DNA of 17,615 bases from CAZNQW01 sp964575225 (GTDB taxonomy: Bacteria > Chloroflexota > Anaerolineae > JAAYZQ01). Every line of letters begins with the position of its first letter. The first letter of the stretch is position 1. The notes below the pieces were generated by a model, which made no database searches, was not told the origin of the DNA, and saw only the letters and a list, made by a program, of their open reading frames with translations. Made by a program: the position numbers and the translations under genes. The stretch covers positions 1-17,615 of the forward strand of contig CAZNQW010000061.1 in assembly GCA_964575225.1 (NCBI GenBank), in the 5' to 3' direction. This document shows positions 6,831 to 14,719 of this stretch, piece by piece.

Positions 6831-9104
6831 CTAGGCCGCCCGTGCCCGGCGGCCCAACGCCAGCGACGCCAGGCACATCCCCAGCGTCGCCAGGCTGATC
6901 AGCCCAGGCCAGACCGATAGCTGATATTCTACCACAACTAGGTGCTCGCCTCTGCCAATCGGTACCCCCTGGAGCAGGATATTGGTCCGAACCAGCCGTG
7001 CCGGCGCTCCGTCCACCTGGGCTTGCCATCCAGGATAGAAGGGCTGGCTGATCACCAGCAGTCCCTCGCCGGTCGCGGTCACCTCCAGGACGAGTCGTCC
7101 GGGCGCCGCGTCCACCACCCGGGCCGCTCGATACTCGGCCTCCGACGGCGCTCCGACCCCTTCCCCGGGGCCCACCACGGCTGTGGTCCGGGGATCAAAT
7201 CCCTCCTGGTTCAACAGGTCAAAGGCTTGGCCGTCCTCAGCGCTCACCGTCTGGGGCACCACCCAGGCCCGCGGCAACGGATCGCCCATGCGATAGATCT
7301 TGACCTCACCTTCTTCGTACACCCGCTCCAGCCCTGGCCCATCCAAATCTCTTTGGCTGAGCACATAGCGCACGTTGAGCAATTGCCAGCGCTGCCAGCT
7401 TCCCACCCGGTCCTCAAACTGCTGAAAGCCATCCAGGCGCATGGGCGTGTTCCCGGTGATGTCCTCCAACTCGTACACGCTGCCCGCGCCAGAACCGCCC
7501 GGCAACAACCCGGCGCTGGAGATCCGAAAGGTGCCTGGCTGCTCGCGCAAAAAGGCGACCAGCCCGCTCTCGGGGTACGCGCCGCCCGCCACCGGCTCGG
7601 CCAAATTATAGCGCCAGTTGACCGTGAACAGGTTCAGGGCAATCAACAGCAGCGCCAACGCGGCCAGCCACCCTCGCCGGAGGCGGCCTCTCAATCGCAA
7701 CGCAAACAGGATGGCCGAGCCTCCCAGGATCAACAGGATCAGCGTGTGATGGCGCAACACCCCCGCGAACAGATTCACCTCGACGCCCTGCTGCTCGCCC
7801 AGGAGGTAGCCATAGTACCACAGCGCCGTCAGGGCCGCGAAAAAGGCCCACACCCAGGGCACGGCCCGCGCAAAACGTCGATATCCTTTACGCTCTCGGG
7901 GGGGCACCGGTTGCATCAGCAGCAGCGAACCATAGCCCGCCAGCACGCTGATCGCGAATCCAAAGAGATAGATGATCCGCTCCTGATTGCGCACCACGGC
8001 AAAGCCCGGCGCCAACAAATAGGCCACGTTGTACAGAAAGGTGTGTTGGCCAAAGGCCAGCACAAAGGCCGCCGCCCCCACGAACAGCCAAAAGATCACA
8101 TCGCGGCGGACCCGGCGCACCAGCAAGGCCGCCGCCGCCAGGATGAGGGGCAGGATGCCCACGTATTGGGGCGACCCGCCGAAATAGCCGGGGTAGAGCA
8201 GATGGGTGATCTCGGCCAGGGGAAACCCCCAGGCCACATCGCCATAGTCCATCCCGGCCCGCGTCGAACGGGCGATGAATTCCAGGGTCGGCGCCAACTG
8301 GACGGCAGCCAAGGCCACGGCCAGTGCCAACACCAAGCCCACCTTGACCCCTCCGGTCAGGATGGACTGCCAAAAGGCCGGGTGGCGATCCTTTCGCGTG
8401 ACACCTATCAGAAAGAGGCCATACGCGGCGGTGGCATACACCAAGTGCATGGCCGTCTGCGGGTGGCCGGCCAGCAGGGCACAGGCCAGGGCCAAGGCCG
8501 CCAGGATCACCTGAGGGGCAGGCCGGGCGTGGAAGAAGGTCCGATCCAGGAACAAGAGCACGAGCGGTAGCCACACCGCCGTTTCCAGGATGGTCGGCTG
8601 CTGCACCGGAAAAGAGGTCAAGTAACCGCTGTAGGTAAAGCTGAGGGCCGCCACCAATCCTGCCCCACGGGCCGCCGTCCGCCGGGCCCCGGCGCGCCGG
8701 GCCAGGTGGCGGACAAAGAGGTAGGTGAACAGGCTCGCCAGGGAAAAGTGGAGCACCACCTGAGCGGTGAGCGTGCCCAGGCCGTAGGGGACCCCCAGCA
8801 GCCTCAACGCCAGGTTGAGCAGCAGGTTGGGCGGGTAAAAGAACCCGGTTTGGATATCGGCCAACCCCGGCTGCCCGGCATTGAGGTAGGGGTTCCAGGC
8901 GGGCAGCTTTGCCTCAGCCAGTTCGCGGGCTGCAAAGAGCTGCAAGGGGTAATACTGGCCGCTGAAATCCCCCTCGGGCAGGGTGGATCGCTCGGCAGGA
9001 CTCGGCGCCCACAACTGCCACCAGAACAGCAGCGGCAGGAGGATCAGCCCGGCGATGAGGATCGCTTCGATCAGCCAGGCCTGTCGTCGTGAGTGGTCGC
9101 TCAC
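6831..9104 (-). CDS. YfhO-family multi-pass membrane protein
   Basis: 757-residue integral membrane protein. The N-terminal third begins with a helix at about 13-30, then an extracytoplasmic loop with GDFSGQYYPLQLFAARELA and LPAWNPYLNAGQP, the hallmark of YfhO-type and related GT-C-like proteins that may transfer sugars from lipid carriers. Many hydrophobic segments follow to about residue 510. A soluble C-terminal region ends with VISQPFYPGWQAQVDG (about 684-699), the conserved beta-rich YfhO tail, and one last membrane helix before an RRARAA end. Bacillus YfhO is linked to lipoteichoic acid glycosylation, but the substrate here is unknown. The GTG start lies 27 bp after the double ATPase gene on the same strand, with AAGGG about nine bases upstream, so it is probably the last gene of the dnaB transcription unit. 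Confidence 0.82.
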   Translation of the reverse strand: MSDHSRRQAWLIEAILIAGLILLPLLFWWQLWAPSPAERSTLPEGDFSGQYYPLQLFAARELAEAKLPAWNPYLNAGQPGLADIQTGFFYPPNLLLNLALRLLGVPYGLGTLTAQVVLHFSLASLFTYLFVRHLARRAGARRTAARGAGLVAALSFTYSGYLTSFPVQQPTILETAVWLPLVLLFLDRTFFHARPAPQVILAALALACALLAGHPQTAMHLVYATAAYGLFLIGVTRKDRHPAFWQSILTGGVKVGLVLALAVALAAVQLAPTLEFIARSTRAGMDYGDVAWGFPLAEITHLLYPGYFGGSPQYVGILPLILAAAALLVRRVRRDVIFWLFVGAAAFVLAFGQHTFLYNVAYLLAPGFAVVRNQERIIYLFGFAISVLAGYGSLLLMQPVPPRERKGYRRFARAVPWVWAFFAALTALWYYGYLLGEQQGVEVNLFAGVLRHHTLILLILGGSAILFALRLRGRLRRGWLAALALLLIALNLFTVNWRYNLAEPVAGGAYPESGLVAFLREQPGTFRISSAGLLPGGSGAGSVYELEDITGNTPMRLDGFQQFEDRVGSWQRWQLLNVRYVLSQRDLDGPGLERVYEEGEVKIYRMGDPLPRAWVVPQTVSAEDGQAFDLLNQEGFDPRTTAVVGPGEGVGAPSEAEYRAARVVDAAPGRLVLEVTATGEGLLVISQPFYPGWQAQVDGAPARLVRTNILLQGVPIGRGEHLVVVEYQLSVWPGLISLATLGMCLASLALGRRARAA

Positions 9105-9131
9105 AGGAGGATGCCCTTCTCTACCGCTCTC

Positions 9132-10460
9132 TCAGGACCGCTTGCGCCGGTCGCGCTTTTTGGTTGTGGTCCGGTAGGCCGGCGCCTTGATCACGAAATA
9201 GGTGCAGCGGGTTTGATCCAGCATGCGGGTGCGCAGTCGGGGGTCCATGTCCTCCAACTTTTGGGTGGTGGTGATGACGGTGGGCAGATGAGCCATGTAG
9301 CGGTGGTTGAACAACTGATAGAGCTTTTCCTGGGCCCATGGACTGGCGCTTTCGGTGCCCAGATCGTCCATGACCAAAAAGGGCGCCGTGCGCACTTGAT
9401 CAAATCGTTTGTCAAAGCGCACAGGGCTCATCGGGCTAAAGGTCGCCCGCAGATGGTCGAGCAGGTCAGGCGTCACGACAAACAGCGCGCTCTTGCCCTG
9501 GCGCCGCTGCTCGTTGGCCATGGCTGCCGCCAGGTGGGTCTTGCCGCAGCCATACACGCCCGCCAGCACCAGCCAACCGTGGGGCTCGGCTGCAAACTCC
9601 CGGCAGATTTGGAGCGCATGGTGCAGATTCTCCCGCGCTTCGGGATCCAGGTCGTCCCCTTCGCGCAGGCTAAAGCTATCAAAGGTCATGTCGCCCAGCA
9701 AGGACAGGCTGGACAGTTCGGATTGATCGATCGCCGCGCCGCCCCGGCGAAAGTCCGGCGCCTCGATGTTGATGATGACCGCCAGCCCCGGGTCGACCAT
9801 GCGCGAGCGGATGCGGGGGTCGATCTCGTCCAATTGCTGGTTGGAGGTGATGACGGTGGGCAGGTGTGCGTTGTAGCGATAGTTCAGGATCTGGAACAGT
9901 TTTTCCTGCGCCCAGGCGGTGCTGCTCTGGGTGCCCAGGTCGTCGAGGATCAACAGGGGTGCATTCCGAATTCCCTCAAAGCGGTCGTCGTAGGTCACCA
10001 CGCTGTGGGGGCTGTAGGTGGCCCGCAGATGATCCAGCAGATCGGGCACCACGACAAACAGGGCCGGCTGCCCGCGGGAGAGGACCTGGTTGGCGATGGC
10101 CGCCGCCAGGTGGGTCTTGCCGCACCCATATCCGCCAAACAGCAGCAGCCACCCGTTGGGACGGTCGGCGTACTGGCGGGCCAGATCGAACGCCAGGTGC
10201 AGTTTGTGGGATTGTTCGGGGGGCAGGCCATAGCCATCGGGACGAAAGCTGTCAAAGGTCATGTGGGTCAGATGCCCCAGGTTGCTCATGACCAAAAGCT
10301 GATCCATGCGCTGTTTTTCCAGCTCGGCCATTTTGCAGCGGCAGGGAAACATCTTGCCAAAATCGGGATGGCCGATGGGCACACTCTCCCGGACATAGCC
10401 CAGGCCCCCGCAAATGGGGCACTCGGCGCTTGGTTGCTCAGTGTTCGATATAGTCGGCAT
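9132..10460 (-). CDS. tandem DnaC/DnaI-like AAA+ helicase-loader ATPase
   Basis: 442 residues holding two complete AAA+ modules of the DnaC/DnaI/IstB type. Residues 14-42 carry Cys pairs C14/C17 and C40/C42 (CPIC and CRC), a probable zinc site like that of DnaI. Module 1 (about 67-236): Walker A GGYGCGKTH (109-117), Walker B LLILDDLG (169-176), sensor I ITSN (204-207), arginine finger RIRSR (216-220). Module 2 (about 258-430): GVYGCGKTH (301-309), FLVMDDLG (361-368), ITTT (396-399), RLRTR (408-412). The repeat period is exactly 192 residues. The tail is basic (KKRDRRKR). It probably loads the replicative helicase DnaB, encoded in the same run. The ATG overlaps the dnaD-like gene by 23 bp; an in-frame ATG at 10517 would add 19 low-complexity residues and an 80-bp overlap. 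An IstB transposition role is unlikely without a transposase. Confidence 0.88.
   Translation of the reverse strand: MPTISNTEQPSAECPICGGLGYVRESVPIGHPDFGKMFPCRCKMAELEKQRMDQLLVMSNLGHLTHMTFDSFRPDGYGLPPEQSHKLHLAFDLARQYADRPNGWLLLFGGYGCGKTHLAAAIANQVLSRGQPALFVVVPDLLDHLRATYSPHSVVTYDDRFEGIRNAPLLILDDLGTQSSTAWAQEKLFQILNYRYNAHLPTVITSNQQLDEIDPRIRSRMVDPGLAVIINIEAPDFRRGGAAIDQSELSSLSLLGDMTFDSFSLREGDDLDPEARENLHHALQICREFAAEPHGWLVLAGVYGCGKTHLAAAMANEQRRQGKSALFVVTPDLLDHLRATFSPMSPVRFDKRFDQVRTAPFLVMDDLGTESASPWAQEKLYQLFNHRYMAHLPTVITTTQKLEDMDPRLRTRMLDQTRCTYFVIKAPAYRTTTKKRDRRKRS
9171..10262 (-). repeat. internal tandem duplication of the AAA+ coding module
   Basis: Module 1 (10262-9753) and module 2 (9689-9171) are related at both protein and DNA level. 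The Walker A region is nearly identical in DNA: CAGGTGGGTCTTGCCGCA occurs near 10107 and again near 9531 on the plus strand, 576 bp (192 codons) apart. Other parts, such as the segment between Walker B and sensor I, have drifted, so the duplication is old with local conservation rather than recent. Confidence 0.85.
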
Positions 10461-11142
10461 ACTCCCCTTCGACGAATCGCCGCCAGTCCCCTTCTTTCCT
10501 TTGTCGAGATCCCTCATCCTCTCGTCCCTCGGTGGTCCAGCGTTCCAGAATGCGCAGGATGTACCGCCAACTGCGCTTGTTTAGTTCCACAGCCTCGCGA
10601 AAGGCCTCTTCGATCCACGGGCCGGGATAGGTGTCCTCGGCTTCCATCAATTCTTCGGCCAACAGGGGTGTCAGAGGGCCGATGTTCTGTTCATAGAGCA
10701 CAAAGATGTTGGGACGCTGCTCTTCCAAGCGAACCGGCTCGTCCGAACTGGACGGCGTCCATTTGCCGGCCAACAGATCCTCGACGGCCTGGCGTCCCTT
10801 CGGGCTGTTGACGAAATACCAGTCGCGCCGGTCCTCTCCCTCGCCGGCGGTCACATGCAGCAATGTGCGCCGGGCCACGGCCCGCTCCAACGCATCGCGC
10901 AGCGCCTCCTGGGGTCGCATCTCAGTCGAGGCCAGCCCCTGTATCAGGCGGCCATCGCCGGCCAATTCCTCACGGCTGACACAGGGCCGCTCGGTCTTGC
11001 GTTGCGCCAGCAGCCAAAAGATGTGCAGGGTGATCTTGAGTTCGCCCAGGTGATCGATCTCGGGCAGAACCTCGCTGAAAAAGAGGTTGGGCACCGGCGT
11101 ATACGGTTGCTTGCCCGAAGGAAAGCCGCCAAACCCTTTCAT
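10438..11142 (-). CDS. DnaD-domain replication initiation protein
   Basis: 234-residue cytoplasmic protein. Residues about 20-115 look like the winged-helix N-terminal region of DnaD-type proteins (FFSEVLPEIDHLGELKITLH, then HTH-like repeats). Residues 146-202 match the DnaD/DnaB2 domain: IFVLYEQNIGPLTPLLAEEL, an acidic loop, EEAFREAVELNKRSWRYILR and ERW, which carries the conserved YI..IL..W signature that binds single-stranded DNA in Bacillus DnaD. In Firmicutes DnaD bridges DnaA and helicase loading, so the adjacent loader ATPase and upstream dnaB fit this role. The gene starts five bases after the DUF2723 stop codon and overlaps the loader gene by 23 bp, so translation is likely coupled. 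The C-terminal end is charged (EGREDEGSRQRKEGDW). I did not assign the symbol dnaD because remote family members also occur in phages. Confidence 0.82.
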   Translation of the reverse strand: MKGFGGFPSGKQPYTPVPNLFFSEVLPEIDHLGELKITLHIFWLLAQRKTERPCVSREELAGDGRLIQGLASTEMRPQEALRDALERAVARRTLLHVTAGEGEDRRDWYFVNSPKGRQAVEDLLAGKWTPSSSDEPVRLEEQRPNIFVLYEQNIGPLTPLLAEELMEAEDTYPGPWIEEAFREAVELNKRSWRYILRILERWTTEGREDEGSRQRKEGDWRRFVEGEYADYIEH

Positions 11143-11147
11143 CTTGG

Positions 11148-12587
11148 TTACTCTTTCACGCCCACGATGCGGGCAAAGCCCGGCAGATCGGGCATTTCTT
11201 CCTGGATATAGCGCTCAGGGATGTCCTGGTCGCCATACCAGGCATAGACCGGCGCCTGGCCCAGCCACTGGTCAATCGCGCCGGGTGTGATGCGCCGGGC
11301 GCTGGTCCACCCCTTTTCGGCCCAAGCCACGTAGAGGATGGCTTCCAGATCGTCGTACCGTGGTTCGGAATCGACCAGCGCAAAGTTGGGCTCGACCTGG
11401 TGGATAAAGCTCCAGGCCACGTCGTGATAATAGGTGTTGTCGCTCTCGTCCACCTCGGCCCAGTTCTGCGCCAGCGGGTAGACGGGCATGAGCAAGATCA
11501 CGACGACCAATGCCAGGTTCACCGGTGTGGCCAACCAGTTCGGCCATTGGCCCACGAAATCGGCCAGCCAACGGCGCACTGCACTCAGGCCGCAGCCCAG
11601 GAACACGCAAAAGATCAGGTACGATGGGATGAGATAGATGCGAAAGGTGATGCCGCCATAGTTCATCCCAAAGCCATAGATGCCCAAGGCCACCAATGCC
11701 AGAAACCCAAAGCTCTTCCAGTCGGCCTTGAGCCGCTCCCAGGCGCCGATCCATCCCAGAATATAGCCCCAGCGAAAGACCTGCTTTTCGAGCAATTCCA
11801 GATAAATCCGCATCCGGTCCGGCTGATCCCCCAGGGTGAAGCCAAAGAACTGCCCGGCGAAGCGGTTGCGCGTCATCCAGTGGATCCAGCCCTTCCACGA
11901 AAAGGGACCCAACTCGTTGAGCAGGGGTTGCTGGTGGGCGCGGAGAATCACATACAGGTATTGCAGACTGCCCAACATCAGCAGACTCGCCATAACCACC
12001 AGTTTTTTGGGGTCCAGCAGCACCCGGTGGTCGGTGACAAGGATCACAAAGACGACGGCGGGAATCAGGGTGACCACCGTCATGTGGTTGCCAAAGCTCA
12101 GGGCGTACAGGCCGATGCCCAGGTACAGCAGACCCAGCTTGCCCGTTTGGTGCCAGGCCAAAAGCACCCACACCACGGCCCCGATCAGAAAGGCGTTGAG
12201 CGTGTACACTTCGGCCACCACGGCCTGACCCCACAACGCCCGAGAGAAGGCAAAGGACAGTCCTGCCGACGCAGCTGCCACCCAATCGTCCACCAGGCGC
12301 ATGGCGATGAAATACACCATCACTGCCGCCAGCGCTGCAAATAGGGCCGACATCAGGTTGATGCGATAGGCCAGCGTCCCAATGGGCAGGTAGCCAAAGA
12401 GGCGGCTGATGGCAATGTACAGCGGATAGCCAAAGCGATGGGGAATGCCCCACACCTGAGCAACGTACTGAAAGCGGGCGATGTCGCCCCAGCCCACGCC
12501 GGGCAGCAACGTCTGGATATAGACGAACAGGGCCAGCAGCCCCACCCCCACAGGCGCCAGGACGGTCGCCAATCGCCGCATCGTCAT
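11148..12587 (-). CDS. DUF2723-family membrane protein, probable GT-C glycosyltransferase
   Basis: 479-residue multi-pass inner-membrane protein. The first helix (about 8-28) is followed by LLPGVGWGDIARFQYVAQVWGIPHRFGYPLY (region 27-57), with the D/GD and HPxGYPLY-like motif that marks DUF2723, a group related to protein O-mannosyltransferases such as TMEM260. WGQAVVAEVYTLNAFLIGAV (about 117-136) is also characteristic. About ten hydrophobic segments precede a soluble C-terminal region (about 370-479). It probably uses a lipid-linked sugar on the outer face of the membrane; the acceptor is unknown. The ATG overlaps the dnaB stop codon (TAATG), so translation is coupled to the helicase gene, an unexpected pairing. 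A second ATG two codons later is possible. The next gene follows after five bases. Confidence 0.8.
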   Translation of the reverse strand: MTMRRLATVLAPVGVGLLALFVYIQTLLPGVGWGDIARFQYVAQVWGIPHRFGYPLYIAISRLFGYLPIGTLAYRINLMSALFAALAAVMVYFIAMRLVDDWVAAASAGLSFAFSRALWGQAVVAEVYTLNAFLIGAVVWVLLAWHQTGKLGLLYLGIGLYALSFGNHMTVVTLIPAVVFVILVTDHRVLLDPKKLVVMASLLMLGSLQYLYVILRAHQQPLLNELGPFSWKGWIHWMTRNRFAGQFFGFTLGDQPDRMRIYLELLEKQVFRWGYILGWIGAWERLKADWKSFGFLALVALGIYGFGMNYGGITFRIYLIPSYLIFCVFLGCGLSAVRRWLADFVGQWPNWLATPVNLALVVVILLMPVYPLAQNWAEVDESDNTYYHDVAWSFIHQVEPNFALVDSEPRYDDLEAILYVAWAEKGWTSARRITPGAIDQWLGQAPVYAWYGDQDIPERYIQEEMPDLPGFARIVGVKE

Positions 12588-13942
12588 TAGTAGATGTCGA
12601 TCTCCTTGTTGCGGAGCTCGGCTTCGCGAAACTGGGCCAGCTCTTTCTTAAAGTACAGCGACACGACGCCGGTGGGGCCATTGCGGTGTTTGGCAATGAT
12701 CACATCGGCAATGTTCTTGCGCTCTGTGTTCTCGTTATAAAGTTCGTCGCGGTAGATAAAGATCACCACGTCGGCGTCCTGCTCCAGGGCGCCGCTCTCG
12801 CGGAGGTCGGAGAGGATCGGGCGCTTGTCGGTGCGCGATTCGACTCCACGGGAGAGCTGCGAAAGGGCCAGGATCGGCACGTTCAGCTCGCGCGCCAGGG
12901 CCTTGATCGAGCGCGAGATGGACGAGATCTCTTGCACCCGGTTCTCCGACCGGGTGTCGCCGCGCATCAACTGCAAATAGTCGATCATCACCAGGTCGAT
13001 GCCGAATTCGGCCTGCAACCGTCGGGCTTTGGTGCGCAGCTCCAGGGCCGAGATGCCGGGCGTGTCGTCGATGTATAGATGGGTCTCGGATAGATCGCTG
13101 GTGGCTTTCATAAAGCGAGCCCATTCGTCGTCGGCGATTTTTCCCCGGCGCAATTTTTGCGAGTCGATGCCGGTTTCGGCCGAGATCAGGCGCTGCACCA
13201 CCTGCTCGGAGGACATTTCCAGGCTGAAAAACGCCACCCGCTGGTTAAACTTGAGAGCCGCTTTGTGGGCGATGCTCAACGCCAGACTGGTCTTGCCGAC
13301 GCTGGGGCGTGCGGCGAGGATGATCATGTCCGAACGCTGCAATCCTCCCAACAACCCATCCATGTCGGCAAAGCCGGTGGGAATGCCGATCACCTCTCCC
13401 TGATGGCGGGTGAGGTATTCGATGCGATCGTAGTAATCGCTGAGCACCTGCTTTATGGGCACCAGGTCGCGCGAGATGCGCCGCTCTGATACGCCAAACA
13501 AGAGCTGCTCCGCCCGGTCGACCACCTCGCCGACGTCGTCGGCCTCCTGGTAGGCAAGGGCGGCGATCTGACCGGCGGCGTCGATCATCCGCCGGCGAGT
13601 GGCCGCCCTCTCGATGATGCGGGCATAGTGCTCGGCGTGAATCGAGGTGGGCACGGCATTCACCAGCGAGGTCACAAACACCGTGCCGCCTACTTGGTCG
13701 AGTTGTTCCCGTCGCTCCAGTTCGTCGCAAACAGTCAATAGATCGACTGGCTCGCGCCGTTCGTGAAGGTCGAGGATCGCCTCATAGATCCAGCCGTGCT
13801 TTTCCCGATAGAAATCTTCGGATCGCAAAATGGTTGCGACGCGAATAATGGCATCCGCATCGATCAGCAAGGACCCCAGGACGGCCTCTTCGGCTTCGAT
13901 GTTCTGCGGCGGCAGCCGATCGATCCGACTACTTTCTACCAC
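12587..13942 (-). CDS. dnaB: replicative DNA helicase DnaB
   Basis: 451-residue hexameric helicase that unwinds DNA ahead of the replication fork. The N-terminal primase-interacting domain starts at PPQNIEAEEAVLGSLL (11-26); the RecA-like motor has Walker A ARPSVGKTS (211-219), SLEMSSEQ (240-247), Walker B LVMIDYLQLM (317-326) and the arginine-finger region AKHRNGPTG (417-425). No intein is present and the length is normal. The start is GTG, chosen for the family-like N-terminus and GAGGA nine bases upstream; no better ATG exists nearby. It probably heads the unit dnaB, DUF2723, DnaD-like, double loader, YfhO. A clear promoter was not seen; the 158-bp gap upstream contains a possible terminator of the DUF151 gene, so dnaB may rely partly on read-through. 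Confidence 0.96.
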   Translation of the reverse strand: MVESSRIDRLPPQNIEAEEAVLGSLLIDADAIIRVATILRSEDFYREKHGWIYEAILDLHERREPVDLLTVCDELERREQLDQVGGTVFVTSLVNAVPTSIHAEHYARIIERAATRRRMIDAAGQIAALAYQEADDVGEVVDRAEQLLFGVSERRISRDLVPIKQVLSDYYDRIEYLTRHQGEVIGIPTGFADMDGLLGGLQRSDMIILAARPSVGKTSLALSIAHKAALKFNQRVAFFSLEMSSEQVVQRLISAETGIDSQKLRRGKIADDEWARFMKATSDLSETHLYIDDTPGISALELRTKARRLQAEFGIDLVMIDYLQLMRGDTRSENRVQEISSISRSIKALARELNVPILALSQLSRGVESRTDKRPILSDLRESGALEQDADVVIFIYRDELYNENTERKNIADVIIAKHRNGPTGVVSLYFKKELAQFREAELRNKEIDIY

Positions 13943-13979
13943 GGTTCACATTCCTCACGCTTGTCTCCATCTGTTGCGC

Positions 13980-14020
13980 AAAATAGGCTCCCGTCGACAC
14001 TCGATCATCGAGCAGGAGCC
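13980..14020 (-). terminator. possible intrinsic terminator after the DUF151 gene
   Basis: Outer arms GGCTCC (13986-13991) and GGAGCC (14015-14020) enclose an inner hairpin CTCGA/TCGAG (14000-14004 and 14008-14012). On the minus strand the stem is followed by TATTTT. The U-tract is short and the stem has internal bulges, so it may instead attenuate transcription into dnaB. A second GC hairpin, GCGCCGC/GCGGCGC at 14049-14064, lies upstream without a T-run. Confidence 0.4.
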
Positions 14021-14100
14021 TTGCCTGCAAACTTGCCTCTATCGCGCCGCGCCGCCAGCGGCGCCCCGTCTACCCCCACCGGTTGGTGGTCTGGAACCGG

Positions 14101-14601
14101 CTAACTCTCGAGATCACCCAGGTCCAACCCTTCGATGAAATCCCGATAGGGCGCCAGCTTTTCCTCTTCCTCGGGCGTCAAGGCATCGAGGTCGATCTCT
14201 TTATCGGGAACCACGCCGGCCCGCTCCATCACCGACTCGGCGACAAAGATCGGCGCCTGGACCCGCACCGCCAGGGCAATGGCATCGCTGGGCCGCGAAT
14301 CGAGCTCGATTCGCTCGCCACCCCGATCCATCACCACCCGCGCATAAAAGGTATCATCGTGGAGATCGTTGACCACGATGTGAGAGATCGTGGCATCGAG
14401 CTTGGCGATGCTCTGTTGCAAAAGATCATGGGTCAGTGGCCGGGCGACCTCCACCCCTTGAAGCTTGATCGTGATGGCATCGGCCTCATAAGGGCCAATC
14501 CAGATCGCCAGGTAGCGTTCCATCCCCTCTTCTTTGAGGACCACAACCCGGTGCTGAGATAGCAAGCTGGCTCGCACGCTCTCGATTGAGACTTGAATCA
14601 T
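14101..14601 (-). CDS. DUF151 bifunctional nuclease-family protein
   Basis: 166-residue soluble protein of the BFN/DUF151 family. Characteristic stretches are RYLAIWIGPYEADAI (29-43), ARPLTHDLL (53-61), HIVVNDLHDDTFYARVVM (74-91) and ELDSRPSDAIALAVR (99-113), which gives the conserved SRPSDAIALA core. The C-terminal 30 residues are acidic (LTPEEEEKLAPYRDFIEGL), longer than the core domain and typical of many bacterial members. Relatives of plant BFN have been reported as nucleases acting on RNA and DNA; whether this one is active is unknown. The ATG has GGAGGAG three bases upstream, a strong ribosome site, and its own extended -10 promoter. dnaB lies 158 bp downstream on the same strand. Confidence 0.88.
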   Translation of the reverse strand: MIQVSIESVRASLLSQHRVVVLKEEGMERYLAIWIGPYEADAITIKLQGVEVARPLTHDLLQQSIAKLDATISHIVVNDLHDDTFYARVVMDRGGERIELDSRPSDAIALAVRVQAPIFVAESVMERAGVVPDKEIDLDALTPEEEEKLAPYRDFIEGLDLGDLES

Positions 14602-14661
14602 GGTCTCCTCCTCTCTAGCAACCCAAGGCGGACCAGAACACCCTCTGCCGCTTCTATCCCG

Positions 14662-14689
14662 ATTATACCACAGGACCTGCTGGACGCAA
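14662..14689 (-). promoter_or_regulatory. extended -10 promoter of the DUF151 gene
   Basis: On the minus strand TGG directly precedes a perfect TATAAT (14667-14662), making an extended -10 element. A weak -35 TTGCGT (14689-14684) lies 16 bp upstream. The predicted start near 14655 gives a leader of about 54 nt. Confidence 0.7.
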
Positions 14690-14719
14690 GTTATGAACTC
14701 GCGCCTCTATCGACGTGCT

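Noticed and set aside
6942..8570. 542-codon open frame on the plus strand
   Set aside because: It is antisense to the YfhO-family gene and is rich in Gln, His, Arg and Gly, as expected from the complement of a GC-rich membrane-protein gene.
9132..10460. IstB transposition helper of an IS21-type element
   Set aside because: No IstA-type transposase or terminal repeats are nearby, and the gene overlaps a DnaD-domain gene in a run headed by dnaB. The families are related, so the possibility is not fully excluded.
9093..10811. 572-codon open frame on the plus strand with internal repetition
   Set aside because: It is antisense to the double loader and part of the DnaD-like gene; its repetition only mirrors the AAA+ duplication.
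11272..12696. 474-codon open frame on the minus strand
   Set aside because: It lies in a shifted frame within the DUF2723 gene and the dnaB end; Pro/Gly/Arg-rich with no membrane helices or motifs.
14049..14064. GC-rich hairpin as terminator of the DUF151 gene
   Set aside because: No T-run follows on the minus strand; the structure nearer dnaB at 13980-14020 is the better candidate.
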